Origin: Winogradskyella wichelsiae
Lineage (GTDB): Bacteria; Bacteroidota; Bacteroidia; Flavobacteriales; Flavobacteriaceae
Reading direction: 5' to 3'
NCBI RefSeq assembly: GCF_013403925.1
Contig: NZ_JABFDJ010000004.1
Coordinates: forward strand, 62,001 to 126,000
Length of the DNA stretch: 64,000 nucleotides
In this document: piece by piece, positions 35,858 to 44,681 of the stretch
Numbering within the stretch: the first letter of the stretch is position 1
Layout of the letters: the number at the start of each line of letters is the position of its first letter
Position numbers and translations under genes: made by a program
Notes under the pieces: generated by a model
The model's input: only the letters and a program-made list of their open reading frames with translations
The model's database searches: none
Told to the model about the DNA's origin: nothing

Positions 35858-36253
35858 TTATACTTTAGGTGGCTGGAAAAGTGATTCCAAATATCTGGAA
35901 GTGAAGTTTACTTTATGTAAATTATATTGTTTTTTCTCTTCAAACTTTAATCGATTGGTTAAAGCCAAATTATTGTTCGCAATAATTAATACCAAAGGGT
36001 GACAACATTGATTATGGGAATGGACTGGTGTATTCTCCTTATCTGGGTTATGATGATGCTCTTCATTTTTAGCATCGCTCTCAATGTAATCTTCAACTAC
36101 ATATTCAAAGAAAGAGTCTCCATAAACTTTATGGTCTTGATAATGGGTAATTACATTTGAAATTTCTTTAATTGGACCACAAAAGTCCATATCTATGCTT
36201 ATCCCTTGAAAAAAGAATAAAATAGACATTGATATGGAAACAAATATTTTCAT
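35858..36253 (-). CDS. HYC_CC_PP-like secreted metal-associated protein
   Basis: 131 residues from the ATG at 36253 (frame extends to 36274). Signal peptide, then MDFCG, a His-rich region (EEHHHNPDKENTPVHSHNQCCHPL) with a Cys-Cys pair and a PP near the C-terminus (LFQPPKV). These features match the small HYC_CC_PP proteins that stand beside Bacteroidota CzcA genes; the match is by pattern. It probably binds metal in the periplasm. It ends 123 bp upstream of the pump gene and may lead the same transcript. Confidence 0.75.
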   Translation of the reverse strand: MKIFVSISMSILFFFQGISIDMDFCGPIKEISNVITHYQDHKVYGDSFFEYVVEDYIESDAKNEEHHHNPDKENTPVHSHNQCCHPLVLIIANNNLALTNRLKFEEKKQYNLHKVNFTSRYLESLFQPPKV

Positions 36254-36316
36254 ATAATTTATACAAATATACAAATTATTGAATGCAATGGTGTTGCAAA
36301 TAAATTGATTGGTAAA

Positions 36317-38428
36317 TTACAAAAACCATAGAGCATCTTTAGCATCGTCTGGAACCCCATTATTAAAATGTGGTGCTATTTGTGCTACCATTTCTGGATA
36401 TTTTATTGTGATTGGTACATTTTGTTGTCGAAGCGATTTCCAATATAATCTGCTAAACTGATACACTTGTGTTAATAATTCTAACACTACATCTGCATCT
36501 TCAAAAGCATCTTCATCTGGACTGCTTACCTTAATTTTTATTGGGAACGGATAACCATCTGTATCTGCATACCGCTGTGAATTAGGGTAACGTGCATTAT
36601 TAAACAACAAAAAATGATTTTCGCTAATACGTATGTATGTACCACTTACAGGCATTAACTTTTTGTTCCAATTAAGGTCGTAAGCAATAATATCTTCTGC
36701 TTCTGTTTTATTGATATTTAGAATGTAGAGCGGAATTTTTAACCCTAATGTATGCATCCCTCTAATAATTGGTTTTAGTTCCTCGTAACTCATTTCCTTA
36801 TAGAAGTGAATGACTACTTTATCTGCTTCTGCAACCGATGTAAAATCTCTAATGGCTTTACATATACTTCCTGCCAATAGTTCTGTTTCGCTTTGGTCAA
36901 AATATTCGAACTTTCTAAATAAGCCATTGTTTTGAAAACTAAAGGCACTTGCTATATAACGTCTGTTTTCGCCTTGATTGGTAAATGCACCAACACCTAT
37001 TACTAATTCTTTTTTATCGGTTACTGCAAGTTTCCAAGGTGCGCCACCTAATTTGGCGTGAATAGCTAACGCCATATTTTGCAATGAAAATTGGAAGTTG
37101 TATTGATTCTCGATATTGACCACCATTTTTTCATAATCTACCACTTGTGTAACAATGCCTTCATTTAAAAACAGTTCTTTGATTTGAATATAGATTTCGC
37201 GGTCTTCGGGATTTTGTGTGAACTTATCGAAAGGACTTAAATAAAAAGCTGCGTAAAGCACATTATCGTGGTCGAAGGTTAAACTCTCTAACTTTTCAAC
37301 TATTTCTGGTATTGGGTCGTTTTCGTTGGTAAATTCAATGAAGTGTTCTTTGGATGATGATGCTTTAATGTTCACATAGGCTTCTAATCCTTTATAATAA
37401 TTCTTTTCTGTATTTACACCTTCCTTTAAATTTTGATAGAAAGACAATACCGAATCTTTATGAGAAGTATGGCAAATGAAAAATATCTTGATATTTTGAT
37501 TGTTTGGACGTCTGTAAGGGTTTAGGATATTCATTGCCTTTTTAGGCACTAAATGGGTTTTCTTGTTACCGTATTGGTCTTTACCAAATTCCAATAAACC
37601 TACTTGTGGGTCGATATGGTTGATACGATTGAGTGGCACATCTATAAACGTATCAGTTTTAAATGGAAATATGACTTTAAAATCTTCTTTAAACAGATAG
37701 TTGGTTGCAAAATTATTAATAAGTGCTACGTACTTTTGATATTTATTAATTGGTCTTATAGGTTCCTCAATAGGTATATCTAATGCTCGTGCTAATGACA
37801 AATTAAAAATTGGGTATGCTTGGTCAAACTGAATAGCATTGTAAAATTCTTGTTTTTCCTCTGTATCGAGGTCCATTTGGTAATTGAACGTTTTTTGACC
37901 ATATACACAACGCTTTATTAGCTCTGAATCCTCTATATCCTTAACCGACGTTGTAAGGACTTTTGAAGTACCATCGTATGATACAATTAACTCTGGTAAG
38001 TCTGTGAGTTTTGCAAACTGTATCTTAAATGAAAATTTATAGTAGAGGTTATAGTCTGCTGTATTCCCTTTTTTTGAAGGCATCCACACTTGTACATCGC
38101 CAACAAAGTTTTTTACTACTATATAGTCTTTAGATTTAAAATAGCTTCTTAATTGGTGTTTAAGGTATTGTTTATATATTCTCAATTCTCTACCATTTAC
38201 TAAATTCAGCTTAATGCTTGGTGCATTGGGTATTTCTGTAATAAATGTTGTAAATATTTGGTCTGTATTAGATAGGTCTGTGTCTGGAAACACCTCTTTA
38301 ATCTGTCTTGAAAATTTAGATTTATGAATGGGATGACTGCCTTCAATATCCTCTAATGATAAAAATATTGTAGGCGCACTATTAGGCCATTTAAAATTAA
38401 GTATGTTGGTTTTGAGGTGTTCTTGCAT
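36317..38428 (-). CDS. Prokaryotic Argonaute, long type, catalytic tetrad degenerate
   Basis: 703 residues. Seen: N/L1-like part with LIVSYDGTSKVL (148-158), central PAZ-region part, MID domain with the 5'-phosphate pocket (Tyr413/Lys417, Gln428, Lys459 in IHAKLGGAPW), PIWI domain about 473-700 and the hydrophobic C-terminus LWFL typical of Argonautes. The DEDX positions look lost: IGVG480 where IGxD is expected, HFYK (Tyr543) where HxDG is expected, and YPEM (Glu679) at the last position. Guide binding is therefore plausible but target cleavage is not. Known family roles: guide-directed recognition of invader DNA or RNA. Third gene of an operon with an XRE regulator and a 107-residue protein. 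Confidence 0.9.
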   Translation of the reverse strand: MQEHLKTNILNFKWPNSAPTIFLSLEDIEGSHPIHKSKFSRQIKEVFPDTDLSNTDQIFTTFITEIPNAPSIKLNLVNGRELRIYKQYLKHQLRSYFKSKDYIVVKNFVGDVQVWMPSKKGNTADYNLYYKFSFKIQFAKLTDLPELIVSYDGTSKVLTTSVKDIEDSELIKRCVYGQKTFNYQMDLDTEEKQEFYNAIQFDQAYPIFNLSLARALDIPIEEPIRPINKYQKYVALINNFATNYLFKEDFKVIFPFKTDTFIDVPLNRINHIDPQVGLLEFGKDQYGNKKTHLVPKKAMNILNPYRRPNNQNIKIFFICHTSHKDSVLSFYQNLKEGVNTEKNYYKGLEAYVNIKASSSKEHFIEFTNENDPIPEIVEKLESLTFDHDNVLYAAFYLSPFDKFTQNPEDREIYIQIKELFLNEGIVTQVVDYEKMVVNIENQYNFQFSLQNMALAIHAKLGGAPWKLAVTDKKELVIGVGAFTNQGENRRYIASAFSFQNNGLFRKFEYFDQSETELLAGSICKAIRDFTSVAEADKVVIHFYKEMSYEELKPIIRGMHTLGLKIPLYILNINKTEAEDIIAYDLNWNKKLMPVSGTYIRISENHFLLFNNARYPNSQRYADTDGYPFPIKIKVSSPDEDAFEDADVVLELLTQVYQFSRLYWKSLRQQNVPITIKYPEMVAQIAPHFNNGVPDDAKDALWFL

Positions 38429-38459
38429 TGGTATTGTAATTTTCAGTTTTACATAAAAT

Positions 38460-38783
38460 CTATTTGAATTGCTCTGTTATTTTTAATCCTTTTTCAATAA
38501 CTAAATTAATATCATTACTGTTATTTGATTGTGCGTTTAGAGAGCCTAAAATTTTTAAACTTTCTTCTGTTTTATAGTCAATATCTTGTTTAAAAAACAC
38601 TTCAATAGCTTGTTCTATTCTTTCTTGTATAATTTTAAGTTCTTTTTGTTGGTCTCCTTTTTGTTCTGCTCTGGTAAGTGAATAGTATTCACCTTTTGAA
38701 GGTCTTTTAATTCTTTTATCCAAATTATATGCTCTATTTAAAAATGCTTCCAAACGCATTGCTTTTATTTCTTCTGTTGCCAT
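38460..38783 (-). CDS. Small charged helical protein, putative Argonaute partner
   Basis: 107 residues, almost entirely helical and charged, no signal peptide. Residues 15-40 carry a basic cluster (NLDKRIKRPSKGEYY), residues 40-68 an amphipathic segment (KGDQQKELKIIQERIEQAI). No nuclease, SIR2, TIR or membrane effector motif is visible, so it does not match the known effectors of inactive Argonautes. It sits 6 bp after the XRE gene and 31 bp before the Argonaute gene, so coexpression is nearly certain and a joint role likely (inference). Confidence 0.7.
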   Translation of the reverse strand: MATEEIKAMRLEAFLNRAYNLDKRIKRPSKGEYYSLTRAEQKGDQQKELKIIQERIEQAIEVFFKQDIDYKTEESLKILGSLNAQSNNSNDINLVIEKGLKITEQFK

Positions 38784-38789
38784 ATTTAT

Positions 38790-39083
38790 TTAGTTTTCAT
38801 CAATCTTACTAATTTTTTCTTTAGCTATTTTGAGGATTTCCGTACGTTCTCTTTCATTTTTAAGCATTAGTACAATTTGTTCGGACATCCATAGCTTAAT
38901 TAATTCGTTTTCGTCTTCTTTTAATGCTTTGGCGAATGCAACTACTTGTTCACGTCTTGCCATCCGATTTCCTCGTTCTATTTTGCTTAAATAGGCAACG
39001 TCCATATTTAGGTTTGCAGCCATTTCCCTTAATAGCAAATTGCGTTTTTCACGCAATGAGCGTATGTACTCCCCAAACTCCAT
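38790..39083 (-). CDS. XRE-family HTH regulator of the Argonaute operon
   Basis: About 97 residues from the ATG at 39083; the frame extends to 39107 but the HTH domain begins directly after this ATG. Helix-turn-helix about 3-60: IRSLREKRNLLLREMAANLN, then MDVAYLSKIERGNRMAR as recognition part. The C-terminal 35 residues are helical and charged. It leads the operon with the 107-aa protein and the Argonaute. The inverted repeat TTAGAC...GTCTAA directly upstream is a likely operator, so self-repression is probable. Confidence 0.9.
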   Translation of the reverse strand: MEFGEYIRSLREKRNLLLREMAANLNMDVAYLSKIERGNRMARREQVVAFAKALKEDENELIKLWMSEQIVLMLKNERERTEILKIAKEKISKIDEN

Positions 39084-39094
39084 AATAGAATTAT

Positions 39095-39118
39095 TTAGAC
39101 TTGTCAAATTTTGTCTAA
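39095..39118. promoter_or_regulatory. Probable XRE operator
   Basis: Inverted repeat TTAGAC-N12-GTCTAA (39095-39100, 39113-39118) with TTGTCAAATTTT between. It lies 12 bp upstream of the chosen start of the XRE gene, where it would overlap the promoter. Confidence 0.5.
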
Positions 39119-39177
39119 TTTAAGTAAAGGAAACTAAAGGAAAAGAAAAAGATATAAGTAGTTATTAACAGATAGTG

Positions 39178-39234
39178 AGGATATTAAGGATTTAAGGAAG
39201 TCATTTAACCATATCCCTAAATCCTTAATATCCT
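39178..39234. repeat. Long hairpin between primase-like and XRE genes
   Basis: 20-bp arms 39178-39197 (AGGATATTAAGGATTTAAGG) and 39215-39234 pair at 19 of 20 positions with a 17-base loop. It starts 4 bp after the stop codon of the DUF3987 gene. There is no T-run, so it is not a standard terminator; it could be an RNA processing or replication-related structure. Confidence 0.65.
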
Positions 39235-39237
39235 TAA

Positions 39238-40989
39238 TTACGTCCTTGCAGGATTTGAATAGTTATTGTGTGCTTCTCTGTGAATTAATCCTGCTTCTAC
39301 AAATTTGGTAATATAACCTTCTGCGGTTTTATGTGGGATATTCTGTTTTGTGGATAAATCTAAATACTCTTGTCTGCTAAATTGCTTTGGCAAACTTTCT
39401 AAAAAGCGTTCTTTTCTATTTGAACGTTTTGTTGCTCTCTGCTCTATTGGTAAATCATTAAATACTTTACTACTGTGCTTCACTAAAATTGAAATTATGG
39501 TTATAGCGTTTTCAAAATCTATATCCTCACATTCTTTAGTTGCGTTTACATCACCATCTTCCATAATGCGGAATGCTGTGAATAGCATCATTATTCTAAA
39601 TGCAATTAAGCCTAACCGCCTTATTGTTGCAATGTATTCTTCGGGTTGTAGGTTGATGTATTTGGTTTGTAAGGATTCAAAAAACGTATTGAATTGCTGT
39701 TGTTGGCTTGTGGTTAATCGTATTTCAATCTCTGGGTTATTTTTAAGCGTTTTATACAGTTCTAAAAACTCGCTACCTAATTGGTTATAGTAATCATCTA
39801 AACCTACTTTATTGCTGTTTTGAAACACGTTTTTCCAAGTTGGTTTAATATTCATATAGTAAAACATAAAACGACTAAACAAACCATTTTCTGCGTTGGG
39901 TATTAGAGTCGCCACTTGTTTAGGTGTACCTGATAATACTGTTGATAAACACGGTTTTTCAATATCTACATATTCTCTATCTGTTCTGCGATAATAGCTT
40001 ATAGTTTCGTGATGAAAGGCTTTACGAAAACCATCGGAATAATTACCATAATCGCTTTTAAAGGCTTGTGCTAACGTATCGCCTTCGGTTTCAAAAATTA
40101 AACCTCTGCCTTTATTATCAGAAATTAATTGATATACGCCTGTTACACTATTGTTAGCAGGAATGAACAGCATTCGCTCTGGCGGTTTACTCGGTTTTTC
40201 CAAGTTTTCATCTTTGCCTTTGTTCATATTGTAAGTAGCGTTTTCTGATTGAAATTGTTGCTTTAATACTTTGGCTTGTTCTCGTTTTAATTTGTGAACA
40301 GGCTCTACTAAATTTTTAATTTGGTTAAGCCTTCCTTTTCCTGCAGAAGCAGGTGCGGTTACAAATAAATATAAGTTGCTGAATACTTTACGTTGGTCAT
40401 AGATTCCGAAGAGTTTAGGAAAACACGCACTAAATGCTGTTAATGCGCCTAACAATAAAATGTCCTTTTCTTCCTGTCCATTAGCAGGGTTTACAACTTG
40501 TTGTAAAAACTGTGGCAAATTCTCATATACCGTTTCTGGTATTGTAGGCATTGCTTGGTTGGGTGTATCGACAACAGTTGCAACGTTTGTTGCAACTTCG
40601 TTGTTGTACTGTTGTTTAGGCGGTTTGACACCTGACTGATGTGCATAGTGATAAAAGGTAGCAATTGTAATTCCGTGTCCTTTTGCGTTTAAGCATTTAT
40701 TGAATTGTGCATCACACTCTTTAGCATCGTAACCTGCATAATTTTTACTTATTCGGTGGAAATAATCTCTTCCTGCTTCTCCGTATTCTTCTGCTAATGC
40801 AAAGCCTAAATCTCTCCAAATAGCGTAACTTCCTGTTATGTCTGTACCTGATTGCTCGATTACTGAAATGTAGGGTTCAATGTCGTTATCAGCAACAGCA
40901 ACAACATTGGTTGTTGCTGTGTTGCTTTTTGGTTGAGGTTGCTCTTTAGGAACTTCTAACCAATCTTTTGGATTAAATATTTTACTCAT
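39238..40989 (-). CDS. PriCT-2 / DUF3987 protein (primase-helicase type)
   Basis: 583 residues. Residues about 35-122 match the primase C-terminal 2 (PriCT-2) pattern (IWRDLGFALAEEYGEAGRDYFHRIS...ATFYHYA). Residues about 165-520 are DUF3987, an ATPase-like domain found in proteins of Bacteroidota mobilizable elements, with ASAGKGRLN as a degenerate Walker A. Together with the upstream BT4734-like protein (4-bp overlap) it likely forms the replication module of the island (inference). Confidence 0.85.
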   Translation of the reverse strand: MSKIFNPKDWLEVPKEQPQPKSNTATTNVVAVADNDIEPYISVIEQSGTDITGSYAIWRDLGFALAEEYGEAGRDYFHRISKNYAGYDAKECDAQFNKCLNAKGHGITIATFYHYAHQSGVKPPKQQYNNEVATNVATVVDTPNQAMPTIPETVYENLPQFLQQVVNPANGQEEKDILLLGALTAFSACFPKLFGIYDQRKVFSNLYLFVTAPASAGKGRLNQIKNLVEPVHKLKREQAKVLKQQFQSENATYNMNKGKDENLEKPSKPPERMLFIPANNSVTGVYQLISDNKGRGLIFETEGDTLAQAFKSDYGNYSDGFRKAFHHETISYYRRTDREYVDIEKPCLSTVLSGTPKQVATLIPNAENGLFSRFMFYYMNIKPTWKNVFQNSNKVGLDDYYNQLGSEFLELYKTLKNNPEIEIRLTTSQQQQFNTFFESLQTKYINLQPEEYIATIRRLGLIAFRIMMLFTAFRIMEDGDVNATKECEDIDFENAITIISILVKHSSKVFNDLPIEQRATKRSNRKERFLESLPKQFSRQEYLDLSTKQNIPHKTAEGYITKFVEAGLIHREAHNNYSNPART

Positions 40990-41894
40990 AATGCTTGATG
41001 TCTTTTATGTAAAAAGGCTGTTGGGTCGTATGGTAAAAAACACGCTCTGGAAACGTCTTTACCTGACTGGTCAACCTCAATGTTATAATTGTGTTTAATG
41101 TAATTTGCAACTGCTGTGAAATATTCTGAATGTGTTACTTCTGAAATATCTATTCTAATAATCCATTTTAAACCATCACCAGATGGTGATATGAATAGCA
41201 TTTCGGTTTCAAAATATTCATCATTTAAGAGCTGTGTTCTTAACTCTTGTAGATTCTCTAAATGGTCAAAATCAATGGTTAATAAATTAGAATGCTTTAT
41301 CAAGTTGTTATCGCTTCGTTTTTCAAATGTTCCTGAAAGTGTTACGTAATCAAAGCGATTCGCTTTGAATTTACGTGCTTCTTTTACATTGGTAATTGCT
41401 CTTAATTCTTCAGTAATGCTTTTGTATTTATCACTTGTGATTAATGCAAACACTTGATGCAATCGCAAGGTTTCCGAGGGAAACACATTGCGAACAGGCG
41501 CTTTAAAAAAGCTACAGTTGGCATACCAGGTATCGTCTGGTTCATTCAACCATTCTAATTCGTCTTTTTCCTTGACTTCTAAATTTAGATGTAACTCTTG
41601 ATTTATCTTCTGGTACAAATCTTCTTCATCGGTTATTCTAAAATGGTATTGTGCAAAATCAAATACATCACCTTTAAAGGCTTCTAATTCTGTATCTCGA
41701 TGTGTTGCTATTACACCATCAATATGAATCCGTAAGGTTTCTTTACCACCATTAAATGGATTGCGAGTTATCCCACAGTCCCTTCCTTTTACAGAAAGGA
41801 CTGTTTGATTAGGATAATACTGTCTCAACACATAGGCATAGATTTTTAAACCATAATGTGTTTTGTCTAAAATTGCTTCTCTACTTATTTCCAT
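40986..41894 (-). CDS. BT4734/BF3469-like (VirE_N) primase-like protein
   Basis: About 302 residues from the ATG at 41894; the frame opens at 41951. The C-terminal half has the VirE_N / BT4734-like pattern SGTFEKRSDNNLIKHSNLLTIDFDHL, then FISPSGDGLKWIIRI and DVSRACFLPYDP. This group has been placed with the archaeo-eukaryotic primase-like palm domains; the DFD and SPSGDGLK parts fit. The N-terminal 120 residues are a separate domain. It overlaps both neighbours (14 bp with the HTH gene, 4 bp with the DUF3987 gene), so translation is coupled. Confidence 0.82.
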   Translation of the reverse strand: MEISREAILDKTHYGLKIYAYVLRQYYPNQTVLSVKGRDCGITRNPFNGGKETLRIHIDGVIATHRDTELEAFKGDVFDFAQYHFRITDEEDLYQKINQELHLNLEVKEKDELEWLNEPDDTWYANCSFFKAPVRNVFPSETLRLHQVFALITSDKYKSITEELRAITNVKEARKFKANRFDYVTLSGTFEKRSDNNLIKHSNLLTIDFDHLENLQELRTQLLNDEYFETEMLFISPSGDGLKWIIRIDISEVTHSEYFTAVANYIKHNYNIEVDQSGKDVSRACFLPYDPTAFLHKRHQAL

Positions 41895-42177
41895 CTCGCT
41901 TGAAATTATGGTTGTAGTAGTTGTCTTGAAGCAACTGCTCAATGTCAGCAACTCTATAGTAAAATTTACCTTTTACTTTGCTGTAAGGCAAAGTGCCATT
42001 GGTTCTTAAAGTTTGTAGTGTTCGCTTACTTATATGTAAGGTCTGTAATACATCTTGATTGTCTATCCACGTATCTTTTAATACTTCTGCTCTCGATTGT
42101 CGTAACAATTCGATACGTGCTTTAATGTCCTTTATTTCTTGAGAGAGCGTTAAGAGTAAATCGATTATTTCAGTCAT
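41881..42177 (-). CDS. HTH protein, excisionase-like
   Basis: 98 residues. A helical N-terminal third, then a MerR/excisionase-like HTH (NQDVLQTLHISKRTLQTLRTNG, then PYSKVKGKFYYRVADIEQLL). Such HTH pairs stand upstream of the replication genes in Bacteroidota mobilizable elements. It overlaps the upstream HTH gene by 4 bp. Confidence 0.85.
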   Translation of the reverse strand: MTEIIDLLLTLSQEIKDIKARIELLRQSRAEVLKDTWIDNQDVLQTLHISKRTLQTLRTNGTLPYSKVKGKFYYRVADIEQLLQDNYYNHNFKRDGNK

Positions 42178-42476
42178 AACTTCACCGCTCCTTTCTTAAT
42201 TAGGTAATCGGCAGCTTGCTGTTCGATTTCGTCTCTTGAGTCCATACGGTTACGCAGTAACCAATGGTCTAACTCTTCTCGTTGGAAATAAATCTTTTTA
42301 CCATTCGGTTTATAATGTGGAATGGTTCCCGTACTTGTAAGTTTATACAAGTGAGATTGTGATAATTCTAAATACTTGCAAGTTTCATTAAAGTTTAATA
42401 CTTGCTTTTGCATTGTTTGTTGCTCTAATAAGAGTTTTTCAATGCGGTCTAACTTTTCGATGATATTTGTGTCCAT
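42174..42476 (-). CDS. HTH_17 (excisionase-type) DNA-binding protein
   Basis: 100 residues. Coiled N-terminal part, then NETCKYLELSQSHLYKLTSTGTIPHYKPNGKKIYFQREELDHWL, the standard HTH_17 / MerR-like fold with the wing. First gene of the block 42476 to 39238, which overlaps gene to gene. Probably regulates excision or the replication genes. Confidence 0.88.
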   Translation of the reverse strand: MDTNIIEKLDRIEKLLLEQQTMQKQVLNFNETCKYLELSQSHLYKLTSTGTIPHYKPNGKKIYFQREELDHWLLRNRMDSRDEIEQQAADYLIKKGAVKL

Positions 42477-42632
42477 CGTTTATTTTGTTTTAAATAAATG
42501 AGGACATCTGGCCAAATGTCATTCTTGGTTTTCAAGAACAGGACAAAGGTTGAAAATTGGCTTCCCGATTTTAGTAAGAGTGTAAAACAAGGGTAAGACA
42601 ACAGTAAGATTTCTTACTATTCTTACTGTTTT

Positions 42633-43580
42633 TTATTGCAGTTGTTGGATGATTTTATCTATTTCTTCCTTTTCTTTAGGATTATGAACTTTGTTTTTGT
42701 GAAGATTATTCGCCTTTAGTGGTGTATCTGTTTTAGTAACAAATTTTTCAGAACGTTCTATTGATGTAGGATTAAAACCATTAAAAAATGGCTTTAGTTT
42801 CGTTACAAGATAACTAAATTGTGTGGTCTCGCATTGAAGATAAATTTGCGATTCTGTATTGGTAAAATCTTTTGCTAATAAGAGTTCGTGCAACTGTTCA
42901 ACAGTTGTACGGTTATCTAACAAATCTATTTTTAGATTTATTTGTTTGAGCACAGTTAGCAAAGTTGAAGTGTCGTTGCTTTTATATCCAAAAGAGGTCT
43001 TTGGTTTTGCTTTAGATATTGATGTTTTTTTGGTAGCAACTTTTTTAGTAGTGCTCTTTTCTATTAGGCTAATATCAAAAGTTTCATCATTAAAGTATTT
43101 TTCTCCAATTTCAGCAATTGAGAATTTTGTGTTTACGGAAAACTGACCGTATTGCTCTTGTAGTTCAGCATACAACCTTATTACAGATACTTTTAAGTAG
43201 TTTATGATATAATTGTCATCATTGTTGAAATCTGCTGTTATTCCTCTTTTATTGATATAAGTTGAAATGTCATTTAAGTACTTATCAAATTTATTAAGTA
43301 GAATAGTATAGCTGTATTTATTTTCTGGTGTAGTTGCATTTTTAGGAAATTCTTTTACAAATGATGCTACTGTATTTTCTGTTTCATTAAATATTAGCTT
43401 TTGGCAGTATTCTTTTTTCGCATTTAAAGGCTTTTTAAAGTTTACTTTAAAAACTGCGTTATTAGCTTTTGGATTCAATTTAAAATCAGACAGTAAGTAT
43501 TTAAAATCTTTTTCCTGTCTATTATCCCTATGTAAGCCATTGGTTATTGAAACTAATCTTGAAAATACACTTCCTTTCAT
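42633..43580 (-). CDS. Island protein of unknown function beside the integrase (DUF6617-like?)
   Basis: 315 residues, basic, no signal peptide. The centre (about 110-170) is helical, followed by a Lys/Ser/Thr-rich linker (KKVATKKTSISKAKPKTS) and a C-terminal domain (about 200-290). Proteins of this size and layout often stand directly behind the integrase in Bacteroidota islands; DUF6617 is my best but uncertain guess. It overlaps the integrase stop codon by 1 bp, so it is translated with it. Confidence 0.6.
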   Translation of the reverse strand: MKGSVFSRLVSITNGLHRDNRQEKDFKYLLSDFKLNPKANNAVFKVNFKKPLNAKKEYCQKLIFNETENTVASFVKEFPKNATTPENKYSYTILLNKFDKYLNDISTYINKRGITADFNNDDNYIINYLKVSVIRLYAELQEQYGQFSVNTKFSIAEIGEKYFNDETFDISLIEKSTTKKVATKKTSISKAKPKTSFGYKSNDTSTLLTVLKQINLKIDLLDNRTTVEQLHELLLAKDFTNTESQIYLQCETTQFSYLVTKLKPFFNGFNPTSIERSEKFVTKTDTPLKANNLHKNKVHNPKEKEEIDKIIQQLQ

Positions 43581-44674
43581 TATAAATCCAGTTGAATACG
43601 GTTAGCAGCTTCTTTCTTTTTATCATCAATTACTTTGGCATATATCTGTGTAGTGCGTAACTCTTTATGACCTAATAATTTTGATACTGTATAAATATCT
43701 GTACCCAAAGTTAATTGCAAGGTAGCGTAGGTATGACGCGCACAATGAAACGTAATAGTTTTAGTAATACCTGCTTTCATCATCCATTGTTGTAATTTTA
43801 AATTAGACCAGGCACTATAATGTAAGCCATCAAATACTTTATCGTCTGGATTATCTTTTTCTCCTAATAGATTTCTTGCTTGGTCTGATATTGGTAAGGT
43901 TTCGACACCTTTAGTTTTCTTTTGTCTAAATCGGATATAATATCCCATTTCTTTTGAGTGCTGGATTTCTGACCATATTAGTTTTTCAATATCTGACCAA
44001 CGTAATCCGGTTAAAGCTGAAAAAATAAAAGCATTTTTTAAAATAGGTAGTTCACATTCTGTATTAACTGCCTTTTGTAATTCATCAAGCGTTAAAAATT
44101 CTCGTTGAGGTTCACCTTGTTTAAAATACTCTACACCATTTGCAGGATTTACTTTTAATATGCCATCTTTGACCGCCTGTTTTAATGCAGCTGAAAATTT
44201 ACCATAATACGAATATTTAGAATTTTGAGACAGTTGCTTACCTGCTCTACCTATTGCATCTTTATCTAAATACTCTTTGAAACGCTCAACAAATGATTTG
44301 TCTATATCTTGAAAACTAACATCTGTTGGACAAAACTTTTTTAAATGTTTTAGCATACTATTCCAATTACCATAATTGCCAGAGCTTGTATTTTTCTTTT
44401 CTGCTAAAGCTGTGATATAAGTAATAAAACTGCCTTTTAGCTTTTCAATATCTTGAAAGCCATAAATACCATTTTGAATTTCTATTTGTCGCTGTGCACA
44501 TATAGTTTCAGCCAATTGTTTGGTTTTCTTATTTACCTCTCTTTCAGTTTTGGTTTTAGGATTAGGCGTAAGGTATAAGCGTAAGTATTCTGTTTTACGT
44601 TTGCCTTTATGATAGTAATCTAAATACAGGCTTATTTTGTCGTTCTTCTTGCGTTGTCTTAATGTTACTTTCAT
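43580..44674 (-). CDS. Tyrosine recombinase (integrase)
   Basis: 364 residues. Arm-binding N-terminal domain (about 1-70), SAM-like core-binding domain (about 80-180) and catalytic domain with Arg225 (TGLRWSD), Lys near 253-255, His310-x-x-Arg313 (HCARHTYA), His336 (LLGHKELRTTQ) and nucleophile Tyr345. All catalytic residues are present. It lies 590 bp inside the attachment repeat at the mnmE end and should catalyse integration and excision at that site. Confidence 0.96.
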   Translation of the reverse strand: MKVTLRQRKKNDKISLYLDYYHKGKRKTEYLRLYLTPNPKTKTEREVNKKTKQLAETICAQRQIEIQNGIYGFQDIEKLKGSFITYITALAEKKNTSSGNYGNWNSMLKHLKKFCPTDVSFQDIDKSFVERFKEYLDKDAIGRAGKQLSQNSKYSYYGKFSAALKQAVKDGILKVNPANGVEYFKQGEPQREFLTLDELQKAVNTECELPILKNAFIFSALTGLRWSDIEKLIWSEIQHSKEMGYYIRFRQKKTKGVETLPISDQARNLLGEKDNPDDKVFDGLHYSAWSNLKLQQWMMKAGITKTITFHCARHTYATLQLTLGTDIYTVSKLLGHKELRTTQIYAKVIDDKKKEAANRIQLDL

Positions 44675-44681
44675 AATGTAA

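Noticed and set aside
36317..38428. Short-type Argonaute with a separate APAZ partner.
   Set aside because: 703 residues with N-terminal and PAZ-region parts before MID-PIWI is a long-type protein; the 107-aa neighbour is too small for an APAZ effector.
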